Positions 34,365 through 43,939 of a DNA stretch of 64,000 nucleotides are shown piece after piece. The stretch spans positions 1,364,001-1,428,000 of the forward strand of contig NZ_CP017580.1 of the NCBI RefSeq assembly GCF_001806325.1, written 5' to 3'. This DNA is from Curtobacterium sp. BH-2-1-1 (GTDB lineage: Bacteria; Actinomycetota; Actinomycetes; Actinomycetales; Microbacteriaceae). Within the stretch, counting starts at the first letter, position 1. Every line of letters begins with the position of its first letter. Made by a program: the position numbers and the translations under genes. The notes under the pieces are model-generated. The model had not been told where the DNA came from, did not search any database, and saw only the letters and a program-made list of their open reading frames with translations.

Positions 34365-36887
34365 TCACGATTCCCGGACGACGTCCGCGGGGTCCTTGTC
34401 CACCCGCCACCCACGCCACGAGGGCTGTCGCAACCGGCCGTCCGACGTCCACTCGGCGAACTCGACCTCGCCCACGCGCTTCGGCGTCACCCAGTGCGCG
34501 TCGCGGGCATCGGGCCGAGGGACGTCGACGAACGGCGAGGTCTTCCGCTCGAGCGCGCCGAGTGTCGCGCCGATCTCGTCGAGGTCGCGGTCGCGGAAGC
34601 CGGTGCCGACCTTCCCGATGTACTCGAGCCCGTCCGGCCCCGGGACGCCGAGGAGCAGCGAGCCGACCCCACCCGCACGCCGACCACTCCCCGGTTTCCA
34701 CCCGCCGACCACGACCTCCTGCGTGGCGTGGTGCTTCAGCTTGAGCCACGCCTCGGATCGCCGACCCTCGGCGTACTTCGACGTCCGCTTCTTCGCGACG
34801 ACCCCTTCGAGTCCCTGCTCCGCCGAGTCCGACATCGCCCGGGCGAGGTCGCCCTGGTACGCGGGCGGGACGTCGATCGCACCGCCCGGTTCGACCACCG
34901 TCTCGAGCGCCTGGCGACGCGCGTCGTACCCGAGGCGGGTGAGCTCGTGCCCGTCCGCCTCGAGCACGTCGAAGAGCAACAGCCGGACCGGTGTCTCCCG
35001 TCGCGCCGCCTCGACCTCGCGCGACTTCGTCAGTCCCATCCGGTTCTGCAGCAGCTGGAACGAAGGCCGCCCCCGATCGTCGAGGGCCACGATCTCGCCG
35101 TCGAACACGCCGTCCACCCCGGCGCGGTCGCCGAGTTCCCGGAGCTCGGGGTACTGCACCGTCAGGTCGTTGTCGTTGCGGCTGCGGAGTGTCACCGAAC
35201 CGTCCCGGACGGTTGCGAGCGCGCGGATGCCGTCCCACTTCATCTCGAACGCCCAGTCCGACTCGTCCAGCGTCGGCTCGCCCGTCGCGAGGGTCGCCTG
35301 CATCGTGCGGCGGTCAGCCGGAGTGGTGTCCGACGCGGCCGTCCGGTCGATGCGCGCGGTCGGGTCGCCGCCGGCGGGTGCGGGCCGGGAGGCGCGGCTC
35401 GTCCCCGCCCCGTCCCCGCCGTCCGCCAGGCGGTCCGGCTGGTCCTTCGTGCGGTGGATGAGCCAGTTCTTCTCGTCGCCGTCGCGCCCACGACCCCGCC
35501 CGCGGGTGTGCAGCAGCGCCAGTCGGCGAGCGCCGCCGGTCCGGCCGTGCAGCGTGACGATGACCTCTTCGCCCTCGCGCCACTTCTCGAGCTCGTACGT
35601 GCCGTCGTCCCAGATCGTGACCGTCCCGCCGCCGTACTCGTCCTTCGGGATCGTGCCCTCGAATGCGCCGTACTCGAGCGGGTGGTCCTCGGTCTGCACC
35701 GCCAGGTGGTTCTTCCCCGGGTCGGTGGGTTCACCCTTCGGCAGCGCCCAGCTGACCAGGACCCCGTCGTGCTCGAGCCGGAAGTCGTAGTGGTCGCGTG
35801 TGGCGTGGTGTTCCTGGATGACGAACGTCGGGGTGCCGTCCTTCCGCACCGTCGGCGCGTCCTCGGGCACGGGTTCCGGGGTCTTCGACGCGTCGCGCTT
35901 TGCGCGGTACGCGGCGAGCCGGTCGCGCGCGGGCTGCTCCGCGTCGTTCGCCTGCTGGGTCCGGTCGCTGTCCCAGTGACCGTGGTCGTCCCGTCCGACC
36001 GCCAACGAGGCGGAGGCGACCGGGTGCAGGTGGTCGCCCCGTTCCTCCAGGCGTTCGAGGACCTCGTCCAGGGTGAGCTGCGCGAGCCCGCGTTCGGTGA
36101 GTTCCTTCCAGGTGCGCGGCGCGGCGACCGTCGGCCGGTCACGGCCGCGCAGGGAGTACGGCGCGATCGTCGTCTTGTTGCCGTTGTTCTGCGACCAGTC
36201 GACGAACACCTTGCCCGTCCGCTCCGCCCGGCTCATCGAGGAGAGCACGAGGTCCGGCAGGTCCTGCTCGAGCGCCTTCGCGAGTTCGTGCGCCACCTCG
36301 GAGACGTGTGCGGTGGAGGCCCCGCCGTCGAGCGCGGCGTAGAGGTGGATGCCCTTCGACCCGGACGTGACCGGGTACGGGTCGAGCCCCATGCCGTGCA
36401 GGATCTCGCGTGCTGCGAGGGCGACCTCGACGCACTCGGGCAGCCCGACACCGTCGCCGGGGTCGAGGTCGAGGACGAGCCGGTCCGGGTTCTGCTGCCC
36501 GCCGCGGGGGCCGAACCGCCACTGCGGCACGTGAAGCTCCAGCGCGGCCTGCTGCGCCATCCACACGAGGGTCGGCAGGTCGTCGACGATCGGGTACTCG
36601 TTGTCGTGCTCGGCGTGGTGGATGGTGTGGTGCCGGACCCAGTCGGGCGCGGAGTCCGGCAGGTTCTTCTCGAAGAACACCTTGCCGTCGACGCCGTTCG
36701 CCCAGCGTTTCCGGGTCACGGGGCGGTCCTTCACGTGCGGGATCATCCACGGCGCGACCCGCTCGTAGTACTCGATCACGCGTCCCTTGGTGGTGCCAGT
36801 CTCCGGGTAGAGCACCTTGTCGGTGTTCGTCAGGGCGATGCGGCGGTCCCCCACCAGGACCACGGTCTTGCGCGCGGTCGGACTCAC
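34365..36887 (-). CDS. ligD: multifunctional ATP-dependent DNA ligase LigD
   Basis: An 840-residue NHEJ ligase with the order polymerase, phosphoesterase, ligase (Pol-PE-Lig). The polymerase/primase part is about residues 1-300 (LYPETGTTKG, LDLDPGDG with catalytic Asps, SGSKGIHLY). The 3'-phosphoesterase is about 350-500 (QEHHATRDHYDFRLEHDG, WALPKG). The ligase begins near 525 with the adenylated Lys in FEMKWDGIRA (residue 550). GTG 36887 overlaps the SDR stop (GTGA). The linker near residue 500 is encoded by a copy of the GGAGGCGCGG repeat (35385-35397). It works with Ku, encoded divergently. Confidence 0.94.
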   Translation of the reverse strand: MSPTARKTVVLVGDRRIALTNTDKVLYPETGTTKGRVIEYYERVAPWMIPHVKDRPVTRKRWANGVDGKVFFEKNLPDSAPDWVRHHTIHHAEHDNEYPIVDDLPTLVWMAQQAALELHVPQWRFGPRGGQQNPDRLVLDLDPGDGVGLPECVEVALAAREILHGMGLDPYPVTSGSKGIHLYAALDGGASTAHVSEVAHELAKALEQDLPDLVLSSMSRAERTGKVFVDWSQNNGNKTTIAPYSLRGRDRPTVAAPRTWKELTERGLAQLTLDEVLERLEERGDHLHPVASASLAVGRDDHGHWDSDRTQQANDAEQPARDRLAAYRAKRDASKTPEPVPEDAPTVRKDGTPTFVIQEHHATRDHYDFRLEHDGVLVSWALPKGEPTDPGKNHLAVQTEDHPLEYGAFEGTIPKDEYGGGTVTIWDDGTYELEKWREGEEVIVTLHGRTGGARRLALLHTRGRGRGRDGDEKNWLIHRTKDQPDRLADGGDGAGTSRASRPAPAGGDPTARIDRTAASDTTPADRRTMQATLATGEPTLDESDWAFEMKWDGIRALATVRDGSVTLRSRNDNDLTVQYPELRELGDRAGVDGVFDGEIVALDDRGRPSFQLLQNRMGLTKSREVEAARRETPVRLLLFDVLEADGHELTRLGYDARRQALETVVEPGGAIDVPPAYQGDLARAMSDSAEQGLEGVVAKKRTSKYAEGRRSEAWLKLKHHATQEVVVGGWKPGSGRRAGGVGSLLLGVPGPDGLEYIGKVGTGFRDRDLDEIGATLGALERKTSPFVDVPRPDARDAHWVTPKRVGEVEFAEWTSDGRLRQPSWRGWRVDKDPADVVRES

Positions 36888-37774
36888 AGCGCCACCCCGG
36901 TCGCCCCCGCCACCGTGAGGGTCGTCCCCGACGTGTACGACGACTCGGGGCCGGCCAGGTACACGTACGCGCTGCCGAGCTCGACCGGCTGTGCAGGTCG
37001 GCCGAAGGGCGTGTCCTGCCCGTAGGAGGCGATCTCGTCGCCCGGGTAGCTGATCGGCTGCAGCGGCGTCCACACCGGGCCCGGGACGACGGTGTTCGCC
37101 CGGATCCCCTTCGCCGCGAGCTGCCGCGCCAACCCGTTCGTGTACGTGATGATGGCGGCCTTCGTCGCCGCGTAGTCGATCATCCGGTCCTGCGGTTGGT
37201 AGGCGGACACCGAGCTCGTCGTGACGATCGCACTGCCGGGCGCCATGTGTGGAACGGCCGCACGCACCAGCCAGAACAGCGAGTACAGGTTGACCTTCAT
37301 CGTGCGGTCGAAGTCCTCGGTCGACTGCGCCGTCACGTCGTCGTGCACCTTCTGGTGGCCGGCGACGAGGACCAGCGCGTCGAGCCCCCCGAGCTCGCTG
37401 ACCGCGTCCCGCACGAGTGTGTCGCAGAACCCCTCGTCGGTCAGGTCGCCGGGGAGCAGCACGGCCTTCCGCCCGAGGTCGCCCACGATGTCCCGCACGG
37501 CTTCGAGGTCGTCGCGTTCCTCGGGCAGGGCGTTCAGGGCGACGTCCGCGCCCTCCTTCGCCATCGCGATCGCCGCTGCCCGCCCGATGCCCGAATCGGC
37601 CCCGGTGACGAGCACACGGTAGCCGGGCATGCGGCCCGTGCCGAGGTAGCTCGTCTCGCCGTGGTCCGGTGCCGGGTCCATCGCGCTCGCCAGTCCGGAT
37701 CCCTGCTGCGTCTGCGCCGGGAAGGGCGGACGGGGAAACTGGTCGCGCGGGTCCTGCTTGTCGAGCTGGCTCAT
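36884..37774 (-). CDS. SDR family oxidoreductase (YghA-like)
   Basis: A 296-residue short-chain dehydrogenase with a 45-residue N-terminal extension (DPRDQFPRPPFPAQTQQGSG) typical of the YghA/YhdF-like stress group. The cofactor motif is TGADSGIGRAAAIAMAKEGADV, abbreviated TGADSGIGRA. The catalytic triad is Ser in TTSSVSAYQP and Tyr-Lys in DYAATKAAI. It ends GTTLTVAGATGV. CACCAT lies six bases before ATG 37774. It is the first gene of a unit with ligD, a pairing worth noting because SDRs are not known NHEJ partners. Confidence 0.9.
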   Translation of the reverse strand: MSQLDKQDPRDQFPRPPFPAQTQQGSGLASAMDPAPDHGETSYLGTGRMPGYRVLVTGADSGIGRAAAIAMAKEGADVALNALPEERDDLEAVRDIVGDLGRKAVLLPGDLTDEGFCDTLVRDAVSELGGLDALVLVAGHQKVHDDVTAQSTEDFDRTMKVNLYSLFWLVRAAVPHMAPGSAIVTTSSVSAYQPQDRMIDYAATKAAIITYTNGLARQLAAKGIRANTVVPGPVWTPLQPISYPGDEIASYGQDTPFGRPAQPVELGSAYVYLAGPESSYTSGTTLTVAGATGVAL

Positions 37775-37880
37775 GGGCCCATGGTGCTCGCGCCGCGGCC
37801 ACCGCGGTTCAGCGAAGCGGGATCTGTGGAGAACCCGTCCGCTGCGGGCGCTCCCGTGGAGAGACGGGCATCATGTGCCC

Positions 37881-38858
37881 ATGAGGTCGATCTGGAAGGG
37901 CTCCATCGCGTTCGGGCTCGTCAACGTGCCGATCAAGGTCTACGCGGCAACCGAGACGCACGACGTGTCGCTGCACCAGGTCCACGACGAGGACAAGGGC
38001 CGCATCCGGTACAAGCGCGTCTGCGAGTTCGGCCACGAGGTCGAGTACGCCGACATCCAGCGCGCCTACGACGACGGCGACAAGACGGTGGTGCTCACCG
38101 CCGACGACTTCAAGCAGCTCCCCGAGGAGCAGTCGCACGAGATCGAGGTCCTCGAGTTCGTCCCCGTCGACCAGGTCGACCCGATGATGTTCGAGAAGTC
38201 CTACTACCTCGAGCCCGACTCCCGCTCCCCCAAGGCGTACGTGCTCCTGCGCGAGACCCTCGCGAAGACCGACCGGCTGGCGATCGTGCAGTTCACGCTC
38301 CGGCAGAAGACCCGGCTCGGCGTCCTGCGGGTGAACGACGACGTGATCCTGCTGCAGGGGCTGCTCTGGGGCGACGAGGTCCGCGCTGCCGACTTCAAGG
38401 GGTTGGACGCAGCGGTGAAGGTCAGCGCGAACGAGCTGAAGATGTCGTCGTCGCTCGTCGACAGCATGTCCACGGACTTCGACCCCGACCGCTACACCGA
38501 CGCCTACCAGGTGGAGCTGCAGCAGCTCATCGACGCGAAGCTGGAGTCCGGCGACGACATCGACACCGAGAAGACCTTCGGTGAGCGCTCCGAGGACGAC
38601 GATGATGACGAGGGTGGCGACGTCATCGACCTGATGGCCGCCCTGCGCGCGTCGGTGGACAAGAAGCGGTCCGGTTCGGGAGGCACGGGGTCGCGTTCCC
38701 GGAGCGGGTCCCGTTCCACGAAGCAGGACTCCACGGCCGACGAGTCACCGGAGAAGGCCCCGGCCGAGAAGGCACCCGCGAAGAAGGCACCCACGAAGAA
38801 GACCCCGGCGAAGAAGGCCCCCGCCAAGAAGCCGGCCGCCAAGAAGCAGGCCAGCTAG
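37881..38858 (+). CDS. ku: Ku protein for non-homologous end joining
   Basis: A 325-residue bacterial Ku homodimer subunit that binds DNA double-strand ends and recruits LigD. It begins MRSIWKGSIAFGLVNVPIK, the family's start signature, and the core covers about residues 1-255 (KRVCEFGHEVEY, FEKSYYLEP). The C-terminal 60 residues are a Lys/Ala/Pro-rich tail with repeated AKKAPxKK units that bind DNA. The ATG 37881 has CATCAT six bases upstream (leaderless). It is divergent from the SDR-ligD unit over 106 bases. Confidence 0.95.
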   Translation: MRSIWKGSIAFGLVNVPIKVYAATETHDVSLHQVHDEDKGRIRYKRVCEFGHEVEYADIQRAYDDGDKTVVLTADDFKQLPEEQSHEIEVLEFVPVDQVDPMMFEKSYYLEPDSRSPKAYVLLRETLAKTDRLAIVQFTLRQKTRLGVLRVNDDVILLQGLLWGDEVRAADFKGLDAAVKVSANELKMSSSLVDSMSTDFDPDRYTDAYQVELQQLIDAKLESGDDIDTEKTFGERSEDDDDDEGGDVIDLMAALRASVDKKRSGSGGTGSRSRSGSRSTKQDSTADESPEKAPAEKAPAKKAPTKKTPAKKAPAKKPAAKKQAS

Positions 38859-38907
38859 CCGGACCGCCCGACACGAGCAGGAAACACGCGTCGGCCAGAC
38901 TTGACGC

Positions 38908-39513
38908 ATGACTCCAGAAGAGCCTGGGGCCTTGTCGTCGCCACCCGCGACCGATGGCCCGCCCGTCACCGTCTCCATCACCCGGCTCGTCGAACCCGAA
39001 CGGATCCCCGACGTCACCCGCTGGGTGCAGTCCGGCGTGAACCTCGCCAACCGCTACCCGGGCTTCCTCGGCTCGGGCTGGGTCCGCTCGCACGCGACGA
39101 GCCGTGAGTGGCACATGCTGTACCGGTTCGCCGACCACGACTCCCTCGCCACGTGGGAGAACTCCGACGACCGGCTGCGGTGGCTCGACCTCGGCCGTGA
39201 CCTCGTGGTGGAGTCCCGCGTCGAGAAGCGCACCGGGATCGAGGGGTGGTTCGACGCACCGGCCGATGCCCCGGCGTCGAGCGCACCGCCGCGGTGGAAG
39301 CAGGCCGTGAGCATCTGGCTCGGGTTCTTCCCGGTCAACCTGGCGTTCACGTACCTCGTCAGCTGGCTCGTCCCCGCGTTCGGCGCACTCCCCGTGCTGC
39401 CGCGCGTCCTCGTCACGACGCTCGTGCTCACGCCGATCATGACGTTCTGGGTGCTGCCGTTCGTCACGCGGATGATCCGCCCGTGGCTCCTCGCACCGCC
39501 GAGGAACAGCTAG
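38908..39513 (+). CDS. antibiotic-biosynthesis-monooxygenase-type protein with two membrane helices
   Basis: A 201-residue protein with an ABM ferredoxin-like domain at about residues 20-115 ([49 protein letters not shown]). Two C-terminal transmembrane helices follow ([16 protein letters not shown] and [14 protein letters not shown]). Such ABM-membrane proteins are widespread and of unknown function. CAGACT lies six bases before ATG 38908. It overlaps the convergent Ppx/GppA gene by four bases. Confidence 0.85.
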   Translation: MTPEEPGALSSPPATDGPPVTVSITRLVEPERIPDVTRWVQSGVNLANRYPGFLGSGWVRSHATSREWHMLYRFADHDSLATWENSDDRLRWLDLGRDLVVESRVEKRTGIEGWFDAPADAPASSAPPRWKQAVSIWLGFFPVNLAFTYLVSWLVPAFGALPVLPRVLVTTLVLTPIMTFWVLPFVTRMIRPWLLAPPRNS

Positions 39514-40445
39514 CCGAGCACCGACAGCTGGTCGAGCCGCTCGAGGATCACGCCCTCGCGGAGCGCCCACGGGCAGATCTCGAGCGCCGGCAGGTCGAAG
39601 ATGTCCAGGCAGGCCTCGGCGACGAGGGCTCCCGGCACCACCTGGTGCGCCCGGCTCGGCGACACCCCGGGGAGCTCGGCCAGCTCGGCGACCGACATCG
39701 TCAGGAGCGCCGGCAGCTTCGCGCGGAGCACGCCGCCGTCGAGCGCGCGCGGAACGAGCGGCCCCGCACCCGAGGGCGCCGCGCCGCAGATCCGTGCGAT
39801 CGACCGGAACGTCTTCGAGGTCGCCACGGCACGGTCCGGCCGCCCGGCGCGCAGCAGCAGCCCGGCGTCGCGGGCGATCTCCACCCGGATCTCGTGGCGG
39901 ATCCGGCGCACGTCGTCCTCGGTCGGGGTCCCCGCCGCGAAGTACGACCGGGCGAGCCGCGCGGCGCCGATCGGCATCGACCACGCGACGTCGGGCGCTT
40001 CGTCCGCTCCGCCGGCGATCTCGAGCGACCCGCCGCCGATGTCGAACACGGCCAGGCGACCGGCGGACCACCCGAACCACCGCCGCACGGCGAGGAACGT
40101 CAAGCGCGCTTCGTCCCCGCCGGACAGCACGGCGAGCTCGACCCCGGTCGCCCGTTCGACGTGGGCGAGCACCGCGTCGGAGTTCACGGCGTCGCGGACG
40201 GCCGAGGTCGCGAACGCGAGCATGTCCTCGCACCCGCGGTCCTCGGCGACGCGGACGGCGTCGGCGACGAACGAGGTCAGGGCGTCGACGCCCGCCTCCG
40301 TCACCGCGCCGGCGTCGTCGAGGTGCTCGGCGAGGCGCAGCGGTTGCTTGAACGACGACGCCGGCAGCGGGGCGGCACCGCCGTGGGCGTCCACCACGAG
40401 CAGGTGGCCGGTGTTGGACCCGATGTCGAGGACTCCCACGCGCAT
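39510..40445 (-). CDS. Ppx/GppA exopolyphosphatase family phosphatase
   Basis: A 311-residue ASKHA-fold protein. The N-terminal [13 protein letters not shown] and [13 protein letters not shown] are the phosphate-binding loops of exopolyphosphatase and guanosine-pentaphosphate phosphohydrolase. The catalytic Glu is probably that near the [14 protein letters not shown] stretch. It would degrade polyphosphate or pppGpp. TAGCGT lies six bases before ATG 40445. It is the short actinobacterial form without a C-terminal HD domain. Confidence 0.9.
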   Translation of the reverse strand: MRVGVLDIGSNTGHLLVVDAHGGAAPLPASSFKQPLRLAEHLDDAGAVTEAGVDALTSFVADAVRVAEDRGCEDMLAFATSAVRDAVNSDAVLAHVERATGVELAVLSGGDEARLTFLAVRRWFGWSAGRLAVFDIGGGSLEIAGGADEAPDVAWSMPIGAARLARSYFAAGTPTEDDVRRIRHEIRVEIARDAGLLLRAGRPDRAVATSKTFRSIARICGAAPSGAGPLVPRALDGGVLRAKLPALLTMSVAELAELPGVSPSRAHQVVPGALVAEACLDIFDLPALEICPWALREGVILERLDQLSVLG

Positions 40446-40495
40446 GCCACAACGCTAGTGGCCCCGTCGGACGGGCACGGCCCGGGAGGCGCGGT

Positions 40496-41353
40496 TCAGC
40501 CCCGCAGGAACGACTCCAGTTCCGCGGTGGTCGGGTACGACGCCTGCGCGCCCGCCTTCGTCGCGGCGTACGCCCCGACACCGACCGCGAACCGCGCGGC
40601 CTCGACCAGCGGGTCCCCGGCGGCGAGGCGGAGCGCCACCGCACCCATGAACGCGTCGCCGCAGCCCGTGGTGTCCACCGGGTCGACCCGCACGGCGTCG
40701 ATCGACACCGGCTCGGCGTCACCGTCGTGCACGATGCAGCCAGAGCCGCCCCGGGTCACGATCGACCGTCGGACGCCGTGCTCCCCGAGCTCGGCGGCCT
40801 CGTGCTCGTTGACGAGCAGGACGTCGGTCAGCTCGAGCAGCTCCACCGGGACGGCACCGAACGGGGACAGGTTCGTGAGCACCGTGACCCCGGCGGCGTG
40901 CGCTGCGCGGGCGGCGGCCAGGACGACGTCGATCGAGACCTCGAGGCAGAGACCGAGCACGCCGGCACCGTCGAGGGCATCGGCGGGGACGTCGTCCGGG
41001 GTCAGCGTGCCGTTCGCGCCGGCGGAGATCACGATGGTGTTCTCCCCTGCGCGGTCGACCGTGATGACGGCGGTGCCGGTGGCCACGCCCTCCCGGACGG
41101 CGACGTGCGTCGTGTCGACACCCGCCGCCGCGACGGAGTCGCGCAGCAGTCGACCGTTCCCGTCGTCGCCGACCGCGCCGATCATGCGCACGGTGCCCCC
41201 GAGCCTCCCGGCAGCCACCGCCTGGTTGGCGGACTTGCCGCCCGGCAGGATCGCGAGGTCGGACCCCTGGAGGGTCTCACCGGGCTTCGGGAAGCGCTCC
41301 GTGCGGACCACCAGGTCCGCGTTGAGGCTCCCCACGACGACGATGCCGGTCAT
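40496..41353 (-). CDS. rbsK: ribokinase
   Basis: A 285-residue PfkB-family kinase phosphorylating ribose with ATP. VVGSLNADLVVRTERFPKPGET near the start and PGGKSANQAVAAGRLGG match ribokinase. DTTGCGDAFMGAVALRLAAG contains the catalytic Asp and anion hole. It is the last gene of the nucleoside operon, its ATG overlapping the MFS stop (ATGA). The ribose released by the nucleoside hydrolase enters the pentose phosphate pathway through this step. A half copy of the GGAGGCGCGG repeat touches its 3' end (40483-40494). Confidence 0.92.
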   Translation of the reverse strand: MTGIVVVGSLNADLVVRTERFPKPGETLQGSDLAILPGGKSANQAVAAGRLGGTVRMIGAVGDDGNGRLLRDSVAAAGVDTTHVAVREGVATGTAVITVDRAGENTIVISAGANGTLTPDDVPADALDGAGVLGLCLEVSIDVVLAAARAAHAAGVTVLTNLSPFGAVPVELLELTDVLLVNEHEAAELGEHGVRRSIVTRGGSGCIVHDGDAEPVSIDAVRVDPVDTTGCGDAFMGAVALRLAAGDPLVEAARFAVGVGAYAATKAGAQASYPTTAELESFLRG

Positions 41354-42759
41354 GCGGCGGCTCCTGTCTCGGCCGAGGCCGGGCGCGGGATGAGGAAGGA
41401 CGTGGCGAGTGCCGCGCAGGTGATCACGGCACCGAGCAGCATGCCACCGGAGTACCCGGCGGTGCCCGCGGACCCGCCGGTCCCGAGCGCGATCTGCAGG
41501 GCCGGCAGGACGGCGAAGCTGATGCCGGCACCGAGGTTGAACGCACCGGCGTTGAGGCCGGGCAGGAAGCCGGGGTTCGACTCCGGCGAGAGCACGATGC
41601 CGAGCCCGTTCAGGATGATGTTCGCGATGCCGGCGTACGTGATGCCGATCAGCACGGTCGCGGCGATGAGCACCGGCAGCGAGTGCACGCCGACGAACGC
41701 CATGACGAGCGTCGCGACGATGCTCCCGACCAGGCCGACGCGCAGCACGGCGCGGTAGCCGAGGGTCGGCGCGAGCCGGCCGGCGAAGGGTCCGACGACC
41801 CAGCCGACCAGCGCGTACGGGGTGAGGAACGCGAGCGAGGCGAGGTCGGCCTCCATCCCGAAGCCCGCGTCCGGGTTCTGCGCGAGGCTCGTGACGAGGC
41901 CGTTCACGACCGCGAACACGCCCGTCATGGTGAGCAGGGTCGTGACGAGCAACGCCCAGGTCGCACGGCGCTTGAGGAACCGTGTCTCGACGAGGGGCTC
42001 GCGCACCCGCGACTCGACGGCCCAGAAGACGCCGAAGGCCACGAGGGCCAGGACGATGCCAGAGGCCACGAGCCCCCAGTCGGCGGCTGCGAGCTTGCCC
42101 GCCTCGTTGAACGCGGTGAGCAGTGCGCCGACGCTGACGACGAGCGGCAGGACACCCCACCAGTCCATCCGGGTGCCGGCCGACGGCTTCGACTCGACGC
42201 CCCACGCAGCGACCATCAGCGCCGCGACGACGGTGACGATCGCGATGACCCAGAAGATCCCGCGGAACCCGAAGTGCGTCGCGATCCACCCACCGGCGAG
42301 CGCGTCGACGCCCGCGATGCCGCCGTTCACCGCGGTGAGCAGGCCGAGGGCGGCGCCGTAGCGCTTCGGGTCGGCGATCTCGTTGCGGAGGATGAGCAGG
42401 CCGATCGGGACGACCGGGCCGGTGACGCCCTGGATCATGCGGCCGACGAACAGCATCGGGACGTTGACCGCGAGCGCCGCCACGATGCTGCCGACGAGCA
42501 TCACCGCGAGCATGCCGAGCAGGACGCGCTTGCGGCCGACGATGTCGGACAGGCGCGGCAGGAAGAGCGAGAACAGCGCCGCCAGGGTGAAGAACAGCGT
42601 CTGCGACAGGCCGATCGTGGCGTCGTCGGTGTGCAGCTCGCGGGCCATCGTGACCAGGGCGGGGCTGAGCATGCTCGCGTTCAGCTGGAACGCGATGCAG
42701 GCTGCGAGGAGTGCGGCAGTGAGGGCGCCGATCGACTTCTTCGTCGATGTGGTGGTCAT
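41350..42759 (-). CDS. MFS transporter, probably for nucleosides
   Basis: A 469-residue transporter with about 14 hydrophobic helices. The SMLSPALVTMARELHTDDA start, PRLSDIVGRKRVL in loop 2-3 and the GGWIATHFGFRG segment place it among DHA2/actinobacterial MFS proteins. It is central in a three-gene unit with nucleoside hydrolase and ribokinase, so nucleoside import is the likely task; direct evidence for substrate is lacking. It starts ATG 42759, five bases after the upstream stop. Confidence 0.85.
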   Translation of the reverse strand: MTTTSTKKSIGALTAALLAACIAFQLNASMLSPALVTMARELHTDDATIGLSQTLFFTLAALFSLFLPRLSDIVGRKRVLLGMLAVMLVGSIVAALAVNVPMLFVGRMIQGVTGPVVPIGLLILRNEIADPKRYGAALGLLTAVNGGIAGVDALAGGWIATHFGFRGIFWVIAIVTVVAALMVAAWGVESKPSAGTRMDWWGVLPLVVSVGALLTAFNEAGKLAAADWGLVASGIVLALVAFGVFWAVESRVREPLVETRFLKRRATWALLVTTLLTMTGVFAVVNGLVTSLAQNPDAGFGMEADLASLAFLTPYALVGWVVGPFAGRLAPTLGYRAVLRVGLVGSIVATLVMAFVGVHSLPVLIAATVLIGITYAGIANIILNGLGIVLSPESNPGFLPGLNAGAFNLGAGISFAVLPALQIALGTGGSAGTAGYSGGMLLGAVITCAALATSFLIPRPASAETGAAA

Positions 42760-42764
42760 GGGGG

Positions 42765-43760
42765 TCAGTGCTCCGTGGTGGTCGTGGTGGCTGCGGTCCG
42801 GGGCGTCCAGCCGGTGTCCGGGGTCTCGCCGATGCGCTCGAGGGCGTCGACGACGAGGTCCCAGAACCGGCCGTGGTCGAGCTCCATCGCGGCGCTCGTG
42901 CGGCAGTCCTCCGGCGCGGGCGCGCGGAAGTCGGCGACGGTCATGCCGAGGGTCAGGGTGCCCTGCGTCTCGACGTGGATCGGGACCTTCACGGCACGGA
43001 CGACGGTCGGGTCGATGACGTACGCGACGGCGCAGGGGTCGTGCACGGGCGGGGCGTCGAAGCCCTGCGCGTCCTTGTACGTCTGGCCGAAGAAGTCGAG
43101 CAGCTCGCCGACGAAGGCGGCGGGGGCCGTGCCGACGGCGGCGATGCGCTCGGCGACCTCGGGCGTCGCGAGCGCCTGGTGCGTCAGGTCGAGGCCGACC
43201 ATGACGACGTCCCAGCCCGCGTCGAAGACGATCGAGGCGGCCTCGGGGTCGATGACGATGTTGAACTCGGCGACCGGGCTCCAGTTGCCGACGTGCACCC
43301 CGCCGCCCATCAGGACGACCTGCTTGACGCGCTCGACGATGCGGGGCTCCTTGCGGGCCGCGAGGGCGATGTTCGTCAGGCCGCCGGTCGGCACCAGGGT
43401 GACCGTGCCGGGCTCGTGCGCCATGACGGTCTCGATGATGAGGTCGACCGCGTGCCGCTCGTCCAGCTCGAACGACGGCGAGGGGAGCATCGGCCCGTCG
43501 AGACCGCTCTCGCCGTGGATGTCACCGGCGACCTCGATCTCGCGGAGCAGCGGACGGTCGGCACCGGCGGCGAACGGGACCCCGGTGATCCCGGCGATGC
43601 GGGCGACGGCGAGGGCGTTGCGGGTGACCTTCGGGAGCGTCTGGTTGCCGACGACGGTCGTCACGGCGAGGAGCTCGATGTCCGGGTTGCCGTGGGCCAG
43701 CAGGATCGCGACGGCGTCGTCGTGGCCGGGGTCGCAGTCGAGGATGATCTTCTCGGGCAC
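42765..43760 (-). CDS. nucleoside hydrolase (ribonucleoside N-glycosidase)
   Basis: A 331-residue enzyme splitting nucleosides into base and ribose. The Ca2+-binding DCDPGHDDAVA lies at residues 8-18. VVGNQTLPKVTRNA and GGGVHVGNWSPVAEFNIVIDPEAA (abbreviated VHVGNWSPVAEFN) form the active-site loops, and HDPCAVAYV supplies the late Asp. Start GTG 43760 has GGAG eight bases upstream. It heads the operon controlled by the LacI-type factor. Purine or pyrimidine preference cannot be read. Confidence 0.93.
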   Translation of the reverse strand: MPEKIILDCDPGHDDAVAILLAHGNPDIELLAVTTVVGNQTLPKVTRNALAVARIAGITGVPFAAGADRPLLREIEVAGDIHGESGLDGPMLPSPSFELDERHAVDLIIETVMAHEPGTVTLVPTGGLTNIALAARKEPRIVERVKQVVLMGGGVHVGNWSPVAEFNIVIDPEAASIVFDAGWDVVMVGLDLTHQALATPEVAERIAAVGTAPAAFVGELLDFFGQTYKDAQGFDAPPVHDPCAVAYVIDPTVVRAVKVPIHVETQGTLTLGMTVADFRAPAPEDCRTSAAMELDHGRFWDLVVDALERIGETPDTGWTPRTAATTTTTEH

Positions 43761-43844
43761 GCGGGGCGCTCCACTTCTTCGGGGATCAGGAGGTCGAGGC
43801 TCGACGAGGTGGGGATCCGCGGCGAGGATCAGCTCCCGCGGCAC

Positions 43845-43882
43845 GTCAAGCGTTTGACATGGAAACACGTCAAGCGTTTGAC
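43845..43882. promoter_or_regulatory. paired LacI-type operators
   Basis: GTCAAGCGTTTGAC occurs twice (43845-43858 and 43869-43882), centres 24 bases apart, in the gap between the nucleoside hydrolase and the LacI gene. Each copy is a near-palindrome (GTCAA-N4-TTGAC). TTGACG on the minus strand could be the -35 of the operon promoter, so binding would block it. Confidence 0.75.
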
Positions 43883-43939
43883 GTCAAGTCATCGGCGGCG
43901 GACCCGAACTGCGCGGTCCACGCTCGGTAGCATCGACGC

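Noticed and set aside
34365-37802. One 1145-codon frame apparently fusing an SDR-type region to LigD
   Set aside because: Upstream of GTG 36887 the reading is the wrong frame of the SDR gene (Arg/Gly/Pro-rich nonsense). The real SDR ends with a GTGA overlap at 36884-36887.
38750-38850. Tandem GCCAAGAAG-like repeats resembling a CRISPR or satellite
   Set aside because: They encode the Lys/Ala/Pro-rich tail of Ku, a normal feature of that protein, and there are no spacers.
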